Origin: Rhynchopus euleeides
Taxonomy: Eukaryota > Euglenozoa > Diplonemea > Diplonemida > Diplonemidae
Reading direction: 5' to 3'
Length of the DNA: 64,000 nt
Assembly: GCA_963210315.1 (NCBI GenBank)
Contig: OY723256.1
Span: 1,178,001-1,242,000, forward strand
The first letter of the stretch is position 1. Each line of letters begins with the position of its first letter. The notes under the pieces are model-generated. The model searched no databases. It was not told the origin of the DNA and worked only from the letters and a program-made list of their open reading frames with translations. Position numbers and translations under genes: made by a program. Positions 11,261 through 22,494 of this stretch are shown one piece after another.

Positions 11261-14200
11261 ATGTCCGGCTTGGTTACCTTCGCGGAAGCGTGCAAGCTGC
11301 AGGGTATCCCAGACGAGACTACGGGGAAGGTCGCGGGTGCGCTTCTCCGCAACGCAGGATGGCCGAAACCCGTAACGAGCCGGACCTCAAACGGCGTGCA
11401 GAAGATGTATTGCTTGGCAGATATCCGTCGGCCCAATCCCCTCTCCTCCGAAGAGGCAATCCGGCAGTTGACTGCTTCGTCCCCGGGCCGCTGCTTCCCC
11501 GACGATGTCCTGATCGCTCCTCTGGGTGAGCCCGATGATCTCGCTGATCAGGCGGCGCTCCTCCCCCACCCCGAGGATGCGGATCCCGTCTCGCAGAGCG
11601 TGATCTCGGCGGTCACGCGGGGTCCTGCTGCTGCTGGCAACGACGAGCCTGATGAGCCTGAGGCGCCTCCGTCACCGACTCCCGTGCCGCCGAAACCTCT
11701 GCCTGCCGCGCTCCCACCGACGTCTCCGACGAGTCCCGCCGACGATGTCGACATTGGTTCTTCTGTGTGCAGTGACCCTGCCGACCTCGCCAGCCTCGAT
11801 GACCTCGCCGACCTCGCCGACTCCGCCTGCCCCGTTGACTCCGCCTCCCACGCCAACACCGACTCCCCCGTTGCGACTGCGATGGACGCGTTGCGTGACG
11901 CTGTGGCTGCTGGTGAGGGGTGGTGCTGCATCAGCAGCGCCGAGTACCTGACTCTCCTGCGCTCCCTCTTGCCCGCAGGTGCGAAGGTGTCGGACACCGC
12001 CCTCTTCTCCCTGGTGAAGGAGAACGCCGACTGCATGTCTTCTGCTCTGCATCCTCACGAGAAGGGTAGTGATACCCGGGGGATGAAGAAGAAGTACTGC
12101 ATCGGAAATGCAGTGCCGGGACGGCCGTGCAGCCTCCACTTCGTCGGACAGGGCACGCCTCCGCCGGCCCCCGTGGGGCGCCCCTCCAAGACCCTCCCCG
12201 AGCGGGTCTTGCAGGTCAAGGCTTTGCAGAAGGCCTTGCTGAGGGCGAAGGACCGCATTGCGCAGCTGACGGAGGAGTTGGCTGCTGCGCACGAGGTTCT
12301 CGGGCGCAAGGGGGACATTGTTCTTCGTGGGGTGACGGGCCGGAAGTCCTGCACCGAGCCCTACCCCATGAAGGTGCTGCGGGCGCTGTTGGAGTTGCGG
12401 ATGGCTGGCATCGGTCAGGAGTCGTCGCGCAGGGTGCTGCGCGACATCATCAAGCTCCTGAGCGATGGGGTGGAGATGCCGATCCCCTCTCGCTGGACGC
12501 TCCGCGAATTCGAGATCCCGAGCGGAGCGGCTTCCTTCGCCGTCTTCTTGGAGGATGTCGCGAGGACGCAGACCGGCGGAGGGGGCCTAGGCAAAGACCG
12601 GCAGAAGGCCACCCTCTCCCTCGCCCACGATGCCACCTCCTCCTTGGGCCGGAGTAGTGTCTCGCTGCACGTTGTCACCGCCCACGTCGCTGCAGACGAG
12701 AATCGCGTACGCGGGGCCTGCGCCTCCGCCCTCCCCCTGAAGAACGGGAAGGCTGCAGGGAAGACCTCCAACCTGCAGGCGGTCCGCCGCATAGTCTCCG
12801 CCCACAAGCTCCGTATTAGCAACGCCACCCTGAGCGACCATGCTAGCACGGAGGCGAAGGCGACCAGGGACGCGGGGGGCGCCATCGTCCACCTACGGTG
12901 CATGCACCATAAGGTTGGAGGCGCACTGAAGTACGCAGTGCAGACGGCGGGGAAGGCCTTGATGATGTCTCATCGGGTCGACCCGGCAGCCAACGTTGCC
13001 AGCGTACTTGCAGTCCTCGACCCGACAAACGGCCGGTCAACCGCCGGGGTCATTTTCGTGGATGCTGAGCTTGGGAAAGCACTTGACATGCGCTACCCCC
13101 GGGGCCTGGGGTTTGCCCGTGAGCGGGGGTCGAAGTGGCATGCCCGTCCTCAGCAGTGCTCCCGCCTCCTCAAGTTCTCCGCCTCCATCCTGGAGATGGT
13201 GAGAGAGGAGCGGTTCACCCCGACTGCGACAGAGATCCTCACTCTTCTGGGGACCCCCACCGTCGCCGCCTACTGTGCAGCCTGCCATTTCATTGGCAGC
13301 CTGTACTTGAGGTTCCTCAACGACCTCAAGCCCAGGCGGTTGAACGAGGAGACGGGCCGCCTCGAGGTCAACTTCGAGGCGGGATGGGGTGTGCTGAGGC
13401 CGCTGCACCTCCTCGCCCGCGACCTGAGCGCCGACTCCGCCGACAACGACTTCCCTGCCCTGCGGAAGCATTGGGGACAACCCCGCCACGGTGAGGAGGA
13501 GGTGGGGCGGGCTGAGGCGTTGGAGGTGGTGAAGGATCACCACGATGTATTTGCGGAGGTCTGGGTTCCCTGCATCCAGGGGTTTGCGAGCACATTGGCA
13601 AGGTTCATCGGCTACGATGAAGCTGCAATGGCGTCGGCATCACCCGAAGACCTCCCTTCGCTACCCTCCACACAAGACCTCGCAGAGTGTGTGGCTGGGA
13701 ATGCATCGTTCTTGGCGCAGAGGGCCCCCAACCTCTCTTCTGCTGCCTTGTCTGGGATTACCCAGAGCAAGGTGAACCGCTTCCTGTTGGGTTATGGCAA
13801 CTGCAACAACGCAAGGTATGCAGGCTCTTCAGCCTCCTTTTTTCTCCCCTCCCTTCGTTCTTTTTTTTTACATCGCAACAACATATGCTGGCAGAGTCAG
13901 AACCGATAGATTTTTTTTATCTCATTCATTGTCATTCTCTCTTCCTCTCTTCTTCATGACTTTTCCAAGTCACGAAGAAGACTACTTCATTATCACCATT
14001 TCCTGTTTTCAGTGTGATTCGTCGTACAACCATTCCTTTCCATCGCCTTACAGGTACGGCCGTTTGCTGCGCCAGGCGAAGCGGGCGCGGAAGAAGACCC
14101 GTGGCGGGATGTACACCGAGGCCGCGGCGAACACCGCCACGGGGGCTTCTGCGGCTGCGCTGAAGGCCGTCAGCGGGGTGGCCCACCCTGACCTCGTCCG

Positions 14201-17174
14201 CCTCTGCGCCCTCCACGCCATCCCTGTCACGGCGATGAGCAAGGGAAAGGAGGTGGCGCGGCAGAAGGAGGCGCTGACACGCAGCTTTGCTGAGAAGCTG
14301 TGTGGCCCTGGCTCTGCGGATGCCCGTGTCTGGGTGGAGCGGCTGAAGTCCGTGAAGGAGGCAGTTGGCATCCTTCCGGTTCGTTCGAAACCGCTGTCCA
14401 GATTTTTGCGGAAGGCGGGGCTGAAGCCGTGGGGGTCCGACGCTGTCTCGTCTGCGTCGCACGACGTCCGTGTGCGCTTTGCCCTGACGCAGTGGGGGCG
14501 AATCCTCCCCATTCTGCGGGAGAAGGGGCAGCAGCTGCAGCCGAGGGAGCGGCTGGGCCGCCTCGACGCCCCCACCCTGTTCGCGTTGTTGGCCAAGGCG
14601 GGCCTGAAGGTGGAGGCTGGGGAGACGAAGCGCGACCTCTCCGCCCTCCTCCTGCGCAACTGGACGGAGCAGTTGAGTGGCCATGTCGAGGCCGTGGAGG
14701 AGACCCTTGGCTTGAAGGCCCGCACCTTCCCCGACACCATCTCGCCCTCCGTGGTAGATACAATCACGGAGCTCTACCGGAGAGTGAAGACTGCACCTGC
14801 TGCGTTGAAAGAGGAGAAGGGACAGGGTGAGGATGGCAAGGGTTGTGAGGATGGTGAGGAGGCTGTGGATGCTGTGGATGCTGTGGAGGAGGAGGAGGAG
14901 GAGGAAGAGGAGGTGGAGGTGGGTGATGAGGCTGATCCTGAGGCAAATGATGTTGGGGCGGCTAGGATCGCTCTCCTGAATGAGCATTGTTTTCCTCTCG
15001 GCCTCCACGCCTCTCCAGGTTGTGGGCGGCAGAAGGATGGTGTGTTGCATGCGTCGGAGTCCACGCACGAGGGGGGTTGGGCTTCCCTCAACTGGTTTTT
15101 GGGTGAGTGTGGCATCCAGTTTCTCACCTTCCGGGAGATGCAGGTTTTGCAACACGAGGTCAATCCAGAGAGCTTTCACTGGACCGGTAAGTTCACGCTG
15201 GCAACGATGCAACGGGCCATCGAACAGCACACAAGTGGACTCCGGAACAATGGCTATCGGCTTCTGCCGGTAAGTAAAAAAAATACCTTTGTTGATGATC
15301 CTCAGTCTATTTCTTCCCCAGCCCTCTTTTTTTTTAACCGTCAAACTCTGCATTGGATGGTTGCCTTCCCCCTCAAAGACACCGTTGCCACATTGCAGAA
15401 GTTGACTCCAGCCCAACTGCACGCCTATCCGCGCGAAACGCTTTATTGGGTGGTTCACGACACGGACACTGCCAAGCGCGCCATTGCCGCAGGGGATCTG
15501 GATCGGGAAAGCCATGCATATGAAGTTTTTAAACTTGTGCCGAAAGGTGTCCTCCCCACCACCAAGGCACAATTTTTTGGCACCCGACCCAGGCGCACAT
15601 TCCCTGTGGCAGTGAAGTCGCGTTCTGTTGTTCGGAGCGGGCCCACAGTCCGGAAGAGAAAACGGTTTGGGGGGACTGAAGTCATTGACCTCTCCCAGGT
15701 GCCAGAGACCCCAAGAGACAAGAAGGGGCGCCTTGGACATGGGAGGTATGATACGGCTCAACTGAGTGACGAGTCATACATTCCAGCAACTTCCCAACGC
15801 CACCTCATCCCAGAGACCCTGCTGTATTTTTCGAAATACCACCATCTCCCCGTCACAGATACTGTGCAGGAAGGTGACGGCTTTTTTCTTTCCCTCCTCC
15901 GTTTCAACCGTTTTTCTGCGTACCAGTCAGTCCGCGCTCTGCGTGAGAGTGCCTTTGGTGACGCAACAAACATGAAACACGACCTGGAGGTGTACCTCAT
16001 GAAAATACACAAGGATACCCTTGCTTCTGTTTTTGAAGAGAAGGGGGAGAAGAACCTGCCCGTACATGAAAGGCACCAGTCTCTCGTTCACTGGCGCAAG
16101 AGTATGTGCAAAGCGGCGGAAGATGAAAAGGTGACCCAACGTGGTGGTTCTTTTGCCCTGCATTTTTTTGTGAATGTGCACCAGATTCGCTTGAGAATTA
16201 TTACTCAGAACAAGGAAGGTAAACCCAGGGTCAGGGAGTTACGGCCTCGCACATGGTGTGAGAAGGCAAAGAACTGGGAAGCAGGAAGTACGGCTTCTCT
16301 CCCTACTATCTTCCTTTACCAGTACCGGCAGGATACCCAAACGAATTTTTACTCCCTCCACCTCCCCACTGAGCGTGACTTTTCCCGTGCTTCAAGTGTT
16401 TTTTATAGAATTCAGAACATGGGTCCAAACGTGGAAAACGCACAAGAACAAATGGAGCAAGAGGATATGCGGAGGAAGGCGGTCCCCATGGCACTCCCCT
16501 GTCCCGGTCCACGGAGGCCCCACGTACCTGACAAGGGCATCGACAATCCCGCGTCTCGTCATGATACCCTCACGCAACGTCTTCTCTTGTTTTCCCTGAG
16601 CACAGTCAATGTGCCTGGTGATGGGAATTGCCTGTTTCATGCTTTTCATGAATGTCTCACAGGCAACCCACGTGGGGGCGCTTCCCTTCGCGAAGAAGCC
16701 GTCAATTTTGTGACTGCAATGGCGGCTTCTCTTTCATGCAGAGAGGTGCAACCGGAAGTGGAGGCGGTGAGAATGTGGGGAAATCTCCCGTACCATCCCT
16801 GCCAACCCCTTGACGACGGTAGTGAGCCATACGTGCTTACCCGTTTAAGAACGAGAAGGTATGCAGAGGATGACGAAATTTCTGTTCTTTCCACAATGAA
16901 GAATGTCTTGATCACAGTCGTCACGAACATGATTTATCCTGGTAATCATGATGACTTTGCTTCAGGATTTAACAGTTATGTCCCCCTTTCTTACAACTTC
17001 ACCTCCATTGACACCACCCTCCAGGATTTTCCTCCAGACAGACGTGTGACCCTGGCTAACCTGGGTCAGGCTGGGGTTGGGGATCATTTCATGTGGATCA
17101 AAGGGACACAGGCCAACTTGGAAGCCACACATCGCAAGGGTTTGCGTTCTGTTTCAACAAGAGCTGGGACCTGA
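11261..17174 (+). CDS. Transposon protein: candidate transposase fused to OTU protease (spliced)
   Basis: The two exons are 11261-13815 and 14054-17174; joined they give 1891 residues in frame. The N-terminus looks like a small helical DNA-binding domain (residues 1-60), then a Pro/Asp-rich linker and a helical region (~305-350). Residues ~450-560 have widely conserved-looking acidic and His motifs: AHDATSS (D457), LSDHAST (D526) and CMHHKVG (C547, H549, H550). I read these as a candidate RNase H-fold transposase, but the third acidic residue is not assigned. After a Glu-rich stretch (~1120-1145), residues ~1185-1290 resemble a Josephin-like fold (GGWASLNWFLGE ... LHWMV) in which the usual catalytic Cys is absent. 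The C-terminal ~190 residues form an OTU cysteine protease: GDGNCLFHA with C1711, and GDHFMW with H1863. OTU enzymes cleave ubiquitin linkages. The gene is the only one between the TIRs, so it is presumably the transposition protein. The OTU call is strong; the transposase call rests on context. Confidence 0.8.
13816..14053 (+). other. Spliceosomal intron (238 bp)
   Basis: The donor is GCAAG|GTATGC and the acceptor TTACAG|GTAC, with a long pyrimidine-rich interior. Removing it joins two long open frames in phase (split codon AG|G), which strongly supports the model. Confidence 0.85.
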
Positions 17175-18306
17175 CACAGGCCAATCAAGGGGTTGCCCCC
17201 CCCCCCCCCACTCCTGGTGTAGTGGTAGTGACTACAAAAAGGACTAACATTGCAAGAAGGTGCTGGGAGGCTTGCTTTTCCATTCACTCTCGACGATCAA
17301 AACCCCCCCCCCCACTTCACTTTTCCATTCACTCTCGACAATCAAGCCCCCACTTCTTGACTGCCCCCCCCCCCCATGTTACTTTCAACAAACTTTGCCC
17401 ATCCTTCAATCTTCCATTCGATCAGTTTGGCTTTTTCCAAAGCCTCGTTTTCCTTTTATTTCAATAGTCCACACCTAAACGGCGTACGCCTTGGCAAGCG
17501 TTTGAAAGGACAGCCTTGGGATTGCAGCTCACTGGAATCGCTGAAGGAAGCCCCCCGCCCCCCCCCCCCCCCGCCCCCACCCCCACCCACTCTCCCTTTC
17601 ACAAGTCACGATACATTCCCACACCATACTGTTCCATGTGCACTCCATCCAACAGGACCGCCACACGTGTTAAACCCCATTCCCTGTTCCCAAGGCAGGG
17701 CAACCTTTATGGTTGAGTGGTGAGGGGCACAAAGAGACAATAGGTTTTAATGCAGATGCGGACATGTTGGAAAGAGCTCCCCCACCCCCCAACACACCAT
17801 TCTTGTGCTCCGCTCCCTTCTACTTCTATTTCACTACCCCCCCCCCCCCAACACACACAGGCACGGGCCAGGACCCGTGCAGGGTTAACCCGCCTAACAA
17901 TTAGTAAAGAGTGATCACCAGTGACAACACCCGTGCAGGGTTACCCACTTGACAATTAACAAAGAGGGCTCAACACCCGTGCAGGGTTAACCCGCCTAAC
18001 AATTAGTAAAGAGCGATCAACAGTGACAACACCCGTGCAGGGTTTACCCGCCTAACAGTTAATAAAGAGTGATCAACGGTGACAACACCCGTGCAGGGTT
18101 ACCTACCTGACAATTAATAAAGGAGGGATCAACACATGATGAGGCACGGGAGGGTGGCAAAAGGCCCCCAGACCCCAGAAATCACCGAAAAATGACATTC
18201 TCGATGTGCGGTGGGTCTGGTTTCTAGGTTTTTCGGGAGAAAATTGGCCAAAATAATTTCGGAGACAAAATTTTGTTAGGGATTTCCGTTTGCTATGCCT
18301 CCTCTA
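17175..18306 (+). other. Transposon 3' non-coding segment
   Basis: It contains several poly-C tracts (17197-17211, 17301-17312, 17365-17376, 17555-17572, 17837-17849), a repeated TTTTCCATTCACTCTCGACxATCAA motif at 17275-17300 and 17319-17344, five ~57-bp subterminal repeats (17873-18140) and the right TIR. No reading frame looks real. Confidence 0.75.
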
Positions 18307-18313
18307 CTTCTGT
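18307..18313. repeat. Target-site duplication, right copy
   Basis: CTTCTGT directly follows the right TIR and matches 7677-7683. Confidence 0.8.
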
Positions 18314-18754
18314 ATGTCAGCATATGGTACATGATCACGTGTCTCGAGGTGGACTTGGTTTGCTGCACGTGTCTGTTCGCAGCAACAGCTGCTGCACTAC
18401 GACGTGGTGACGCCAGCTGGTCCCCGTTTTGCCCCTCGCCGGCAGGCTAGCCTTGAGGATTCTGGGCTGGGAGCGTTGTGTCTCGGTTAGGTTCCCTGCT
18501 GAGAAGTGACTACCACTTTTTCTTCGAAAATCGCATTGTCTCCAAGTATTTTTTGTTGCTTTTTGATCCCTACCAATTTTGCTGAACGGTCCCTCCTCTA
18601 CCCAAAGTTGTCTCTGATCCCGATTGTTTTTGCTAGTGACCACACACCACGTCTCTGCCGTCTCTGTCAACATGTATTTTGCCACACCCCTGCCCGTCAA
18701 CCAAGCCATTCACTGCCTAGTCTCGTGATTGCGGGTCGGGGTGATGGCCATTGT
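18314..18754. other. No gene recognised
   Basis: Flanking DNA of the transposon insertion. I see no convincing coding region, RNA gene or repeat. Confidence 0.4.
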
Positions 18755-18975
18755 GCCCTTGTGAACCCCTGTGTGCCCTGTTTGGGACCCCATGTGGGGT
18801 GATAGAGAGGTGGTGAAGTGCCCCCCTGGACCCCCAGACCCCGAGAAACACCGAAAAATGGCAGTCTCGATGTGTGGTGGGGTCCGATTCCCCGTTTTTT
18901 CGGCCGAAATCGGACCAAATAATTTCGGAGACACAATTTTCTTAGGGATCTCTGTTAGCTACGCACCTGCTATTA
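18755..18975 (+). mobile_element. Diverged 3' end of a related TIR transposon
   Basis: It matches 2600-2803 and, less well, 18165-18306. It shares TTTGGGACCCCAT, ACCGAAAAATG, TCTCGATGTG and AATAATTTCGGAGACA in the same order and spacing, and ends in GCTACGCACCTGCTA, a degenerate form of the terminal repeat. It is a solo end with no gene attached on its left. Confidence 0.6.
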
Positions 18976-19063
18976 CCGCGGAGGCGGCGGGACAGCGTGC
19001 CGCCCAACACCTAGCTCGGCATCGGAACGCAGCTTCAACGGAACAGTATCTCCCGCCTCAACT

Positions 19064-20698
19064 ATGGCAAGCGACCCTGGAGACGAAGGAAGCGGCGCGG
19101 ATCTTGCAGAGTCAGTAAGTGATTCCGGTGATTCCCTGGCATCAGTGCACAGCCTGTATCGAAGTTCTCCTTTTCGCATGTACCTGAAGTACTACGACTA
19201 CGCCTCTGCCTGGGTGGACTCGCGCTTCTCCGCTGCCCCCCGGGCTTCCTACGAAGGAATTATCTCAGAGGCTACCCCAGGCACCATCTACATTGTGCAG
19301 CTGCTGAGGGACTTCCCAGCCCTGGGGGAGAACTTTCGATGGTTTACTGATGCAGACTTCCTCTACAGGCTCATCGATCAGGGTTTGAAGCCGCGGCCGG
19401 GCCCCCTGAACACGAAGATCTTACCACATGTGGGGCGCCTCGACAGCCTCGGGATCACAGAGTCCTCCCCCAAGGCGGCTTCCAGTGTGACCTGGTACCA
19501 GGGCGTCTTCTGCGTGCCGAAGAAGGCGGCGGGTTCCCTCAGGTTCATCATGTCCTGCCGATCCATCAACAGTGCTCTTGACATGACTTCCCTTCCACGC
19601 TGCCATCTGCCGTCGTACAGCGAGATCCTCGCCACCGTCTTCGGGGCTTCCCTGGTGATGCAGTTTGACTTTAAGAGTTTCTTCTTTCAGTTCGGCTTGC
19701 CGATGGATGTGCGCCCATACTTTGCCTTCAGGGCATGCCGCCTTCACCGACGTATGACCCGACTCCCTATGGGCTACGCACCAGCTCCCCAGGCCGCACA
19801 AGCGCTGACAAGTGCACTCATACAGAAGAGCTGCACAGGGACGAATGCGCAGGGCCTGGCGTGGATAGACAACGCCATTTTTTGCGGCGACAGTGTGAGC
19901 CTGGCGAGGGTGCATCAAGCGTTCAAGCAGCTGTGCGAGAAGTACAACGTGGTGATCGGCGACTACGAGGCCCCTGCTGCTTACACCACTCTCCTCGGGA
20001 TTGAGGTTGACTTGCGTCAACGGCGGTGGCGCATGGACCCGACGTGGGTGATGAAGACCCTTCCCGCTGCTCAGAACCTGCTGTCCACCGGTCAGGGTAC
20101 CCTGCGTACCTGGTGGCGTATCTGCGGGGCATTCTTGTGGAGATACCACGCGCTCCGTCTCCCGCTGCATGGCGCCTTGACGATACTCACCTGGATGTCT
20201 CAGACCTCTCGGCTGCATCTGCCATGGGATGCTCCTTACGTGATGGGGGACAGAGTCTGTCGGGCTCTACAGTTACAGGCTGACGCACTGGCGCGAAACG
20301 ACTGGCAGTCGTGGGTGGTGCGGGAGCGTCTGGTGGTCCAGGTGGTCTGTGATGCGAGCCTATCAGGCTGGGCCGTGGTCCAGGAGGACCTCCGCCCTCT
20401 CTATGGCGCCTTCTGGGGCGAGCTTGCAGCTGCGACAATATTCCTGAAAGAGTTGTTTGCGGCCTACAAGGCTGTCTCTACGATTTGTAGCAGGCCCCGC
20501 TGGAGGGGTTATCACATCATACTCTTCAGCGACAACCAAGCGGTGATTGGGGCTATTCGCAAGGGTGTGTCCCATGTTGAGGGTGCGCAACGCTGGCTGA
20601 ACGACATTCAGTACTGCCTAGAGCGCCATGACTGCAGCCTCGAGCCGGAGTACGTTAGAACGTGCGAGAACATCGCTGACCAGTACACAAGGCTCTAA
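19064..20698 (+). CDS. Reverse transcriptase-RNase H protein with unusual WIDN active site
   Basis: A single-exon 544-residue frame. The RT fingers/palm region spans about 135-320: motif A is MQFDFKSFFF (D202), a MGYAPAPQAAQ region follows, and motif C reads WIDN (D269, N270) instead of the usual YxDD, so the second catalytic Asp is replaced by Asn. RNase H follows at ~425-544 with all four acidic residues visible: D430 in VCDASLSG, E453 in WGELAAA, D490 in FSDNQA and D539 in ADQYTRL. No protease, integrase, tyrosine recombinase or gag-like region is seen either side. The RT-RNH order and the LTR-like palm resemble DIRS or Gypsy-type elements. It could be a relic, a partner of a separate element, or a domesticated RT. 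The intact frame argues against a dead copy. Confidence 0.8.
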   Translation: MASDPGDEGSGADLAESVSDSGDSLASVHSLYRSSPFRMYLKYYDYASAWVDSRFSAAPRASYEGIISEATPGTIYIVQLLRDFPALGENFRWFTDADFLYRLIDQGLKPRPGPLNTKILPHVGRLDSLGITESSPKAASSVTWYQGVFCVPKKAAGSLRFIMSCRSINSALDMTSLPRCHLPSYSEILATVFGASLVMQFDFKSFFFQFGLPMDVRPYFAFRACRLHRRMTRLPMGYAPAPQAAQALTSALIQKSCTGTNAQGLAWIDNAIFCGDSVSLARVHQAFKQLCEKYNVVIGDYEAPAAYTTLLGIEVDLRQRRWRMDPTWVMKTLPAAQNLLSTGQGTLRTWWRICGAFLWRYHALRLPLHGALTILTWMSQTSRLHLPWDAPYVMGDRVCRALQLQADALARNDWQSWVVRERLVVQVVCDASLSGWAVVQEDLRPLYGAFWGELAAATIFLKELFAAYKAVSTICSRPRWRGYHIILFSDNQAVIGAIRKGVSHVEGAQRWLNDIQYCLERHDCSLEPEYVRTCENIADQYTRL

Positions 20699-20744
20699 GG
20701 GCGTGAATGAAAAAGGGGAGGGGGGGGGCGCGGAAGTTGTAAAA

Positions 20745-20910
20745 TAAAGACCGTTCGTACAAACAAAGAACGCAACTCCAAGTCTTTTTTGGAAGAACAG
20801 CTAGCTTTTCGCACTAAAAAGACTCGTGGCAGCGTTCGGTATCTGCACACATGCACTAGCAGGCACCGTTCGTACAAATAAAGAACGCAACTCCAAGTCT
20901 TTTTTGTCAT
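20745..20910. repeat. Direct repeat downstream of the RT gene
   Basis: A ~40-bp sequence starting CCGTTCGTACAAA and ending AACTCCAAGTCTTTTTT occurs at about 20753-20792 and 20867-20906. The T-rich ends could act in transcript termination; that is a guess. Confidence 0.7.
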
Positions 20911-20959
20911 TTTGGGGTCAGTTTCCTTAGGGTTTTGCTGGAGAGAAGGCCAAAAAGTG

Positions 20960-21540
20960 ACAAAAAATCGTTCGCACATCACCAGAAATCGTTCACAGGC
21001 CAGTTAGACCCCCAAAACATGTTTTTCGGGCTCTGGGACATGTCAAAAATCGTTCACACCCCAAAAAAATGCCGCCCGGGGGGTGTTTCTGGCTATTTCG
21101 TCAGGTGTGAACGATTATTTTGGCGATTGGTGACTGTTCCGCGACATTTTCATGACCACCCCCGACTGGGTGCCTGTCGCGTTGCACAGAATAGCGTAGC
21201 AGACCGGAAATGTGTCTGACTTTTTCAGAGCCTTGTCATAATCGTTCACACCGAAAAAATGTGCCTCCCGGAGGGTATTTCTGGCCCTTTGTCCAGGTGT
21301 GAACGATTATTTTGGCGTTTGGTGACTGTTCCGTGACATTTTCATGACCACCCCCGACTGGGTGCCTGTCGCGTTGCACAGAATAGCGTAGCAGACCGGA
21401 AGTGTGTCGGACTTTTTCAGAGCCTTGTCATAATCGTTCACACCGGAAAAATGTGCCTCCCGGGGGGTATTTCTGGCCCTTTGTCCAGGTGTGAACGATT
21501 TGTTGCGTGATTTGTGACTGTTCCAGCGCTTTTTCATGAC
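20960..21540. repeat. ~192-bp tandem repeat with stem-loops, three copies
   Basis: The period is about 192 bases (copies near 21047, 21239 and 21432). Each contains AATCGTTCACACC and, ~60 bases later, its inverse GGTGTGAACGATT, plus a CGCGTTGCACAGAATAGCG box and a CATGACCACCCCCGACTGGG box. The first and last copies are diverged. Confidence 0.85.
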
Positions 21541-21594
21541 CCCCCCGGTTAGGTGCTGTCCGTTGCCCGTTTGGACTCGAGGTTGACGCAGTTG

Positions 21595-22060
21595 TTTGCA
21601 GTATGAAGTCTAGTACATGCCCGTTTGGGCACTGAATGCTGTTCGTTTGCCGTCGTGATGCAGTACGAAGTCCAGTACATGCCGGTTTGAAGCCCAGATG
21701 CTGCCCGTTCGCGGCTGTTGTGATGCAGGATGAGGTCTAGTACATGCTCGTTTGAACTCTGAATGCTGTCCGTTTGTGGCAGAATGAAGGCCAGTACATG
21801 CGCGTTTGCGGAAGGCACAGGGTTAGTACATGCCCGTTTCGACTCCATGTTGTGCCGGATGAAGTCTAGTACATGCCCGTTTGGACTCTGAATGCTGCCC
21901 GTTTGCTCGAGGCAAAGGGCAAGGACATGCAGGTTTGCGCTCGGAATTGCGAAGTTGTGGAACAGAATGAAGTCCAGTACATGCCCGTTTGAACTCGAAA
22001 TGCTGCCCGTTTGGTACAGAATGAAGTCTAGTACATGCGCGATTGGAGGTTCGACGTGGG
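21595..22060. repeat. Interspersed AGTACATGCCCGTTTG array
   Basis: At least nine copies of AGTACATGCCCGTTTG or close variants, spaced 30-66 bases. Most are followed by CTGAATGCTGCCCGTTT. Copies start near 21612, 21673, 21739, 21793, 21824, 21869, 21921, 21976 and 22033. Spacing is irregular, unlike a simple minisatellite. Confidence 0.8.
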
Positions 22061-22494
22061 CTGGGCTGGGTGTGGGTCGGCACCTCGTTTTCTGACAAAG
22101 GCACAGGGTAATTAAAGCTTCATTTTCTTCCAGCTGAAAATAGCTGAAGTGTCCCTCTGCTACCGGCTGGTTTCTGCACCAGAAATACCCCAGAAACGCG
22201 AAAAAACGGCGATTCTCGGCCAAAAATCGCCCAAAAACGGGGTTTTGGGCCCATTTTTCACCCAGAAACCCGTTGTTGGGCCTCTGTGAAAAATCGAAAA
22301 TTTTGGCATTTTTTCGCGATTTTCGTATTGTCCTCGCCCAGCCAAAATCCGATTTTTTGCTGAAAAATGCAGGGAAATGCAACAAATCAACGAATTGAGC
22401 CGTTTTAACCCCTTTCGTGCACTTTTTGGTCCCAGAAGGGGTTATGGTGTGTGTATGGGGGTCCTGGACCCTTAGCGATTTTTGGCCATTTTCA

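Larger units (their letters stand above)
7684..18306 (+). mobile_element. Complete 10.6-kb TIR DNA transposon with OTU-domain protein
   Basis: The ends are perfect 15-bp inverted repeats, TAGAGGAGGCATAGC at 7684-7698 and its complement at 18292-18306, flanked by a 7-bp direct duplication CTTCTGT. In order, the interior has subterminal hairpin modules (7975-8240), a 31-bp minisatellite of nearly 3 kb, one spliced gene (11261-17174), a poly-C-rich 3' segment and five ~57-bp subterminal repeats (17873-18140). The 7-bp duplication, short TIR and large size do not by themselves assign a superfamily: Dada (6-7 bp) and Zisupton/KDZ or MULE types (8-9 bp) come to mind, none with conviction. Other ends of the family are at 2600-2803, 2808-4277 and, diverged, at 18755-18975, so it is a repeated family here. 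Confidence 0.85.

Noticed and set aside
15270..15321. Possible 52-base intron (GTAAGT ... CCCCAG) in exon 2 of the transposon gene
   Set aside because: Its removal would shift the frame away from the OTU domain, while the unspliced frame reads on without a break. It could still be an alternative splice event.
13932..15761. 609-codon minus-strand frame opposite the transposon gene
   Set aside because: It lies opposite a well-supported spliced gene with an OTU domain, has Arg/Pro/Leu-rich shadow composition and no motif.
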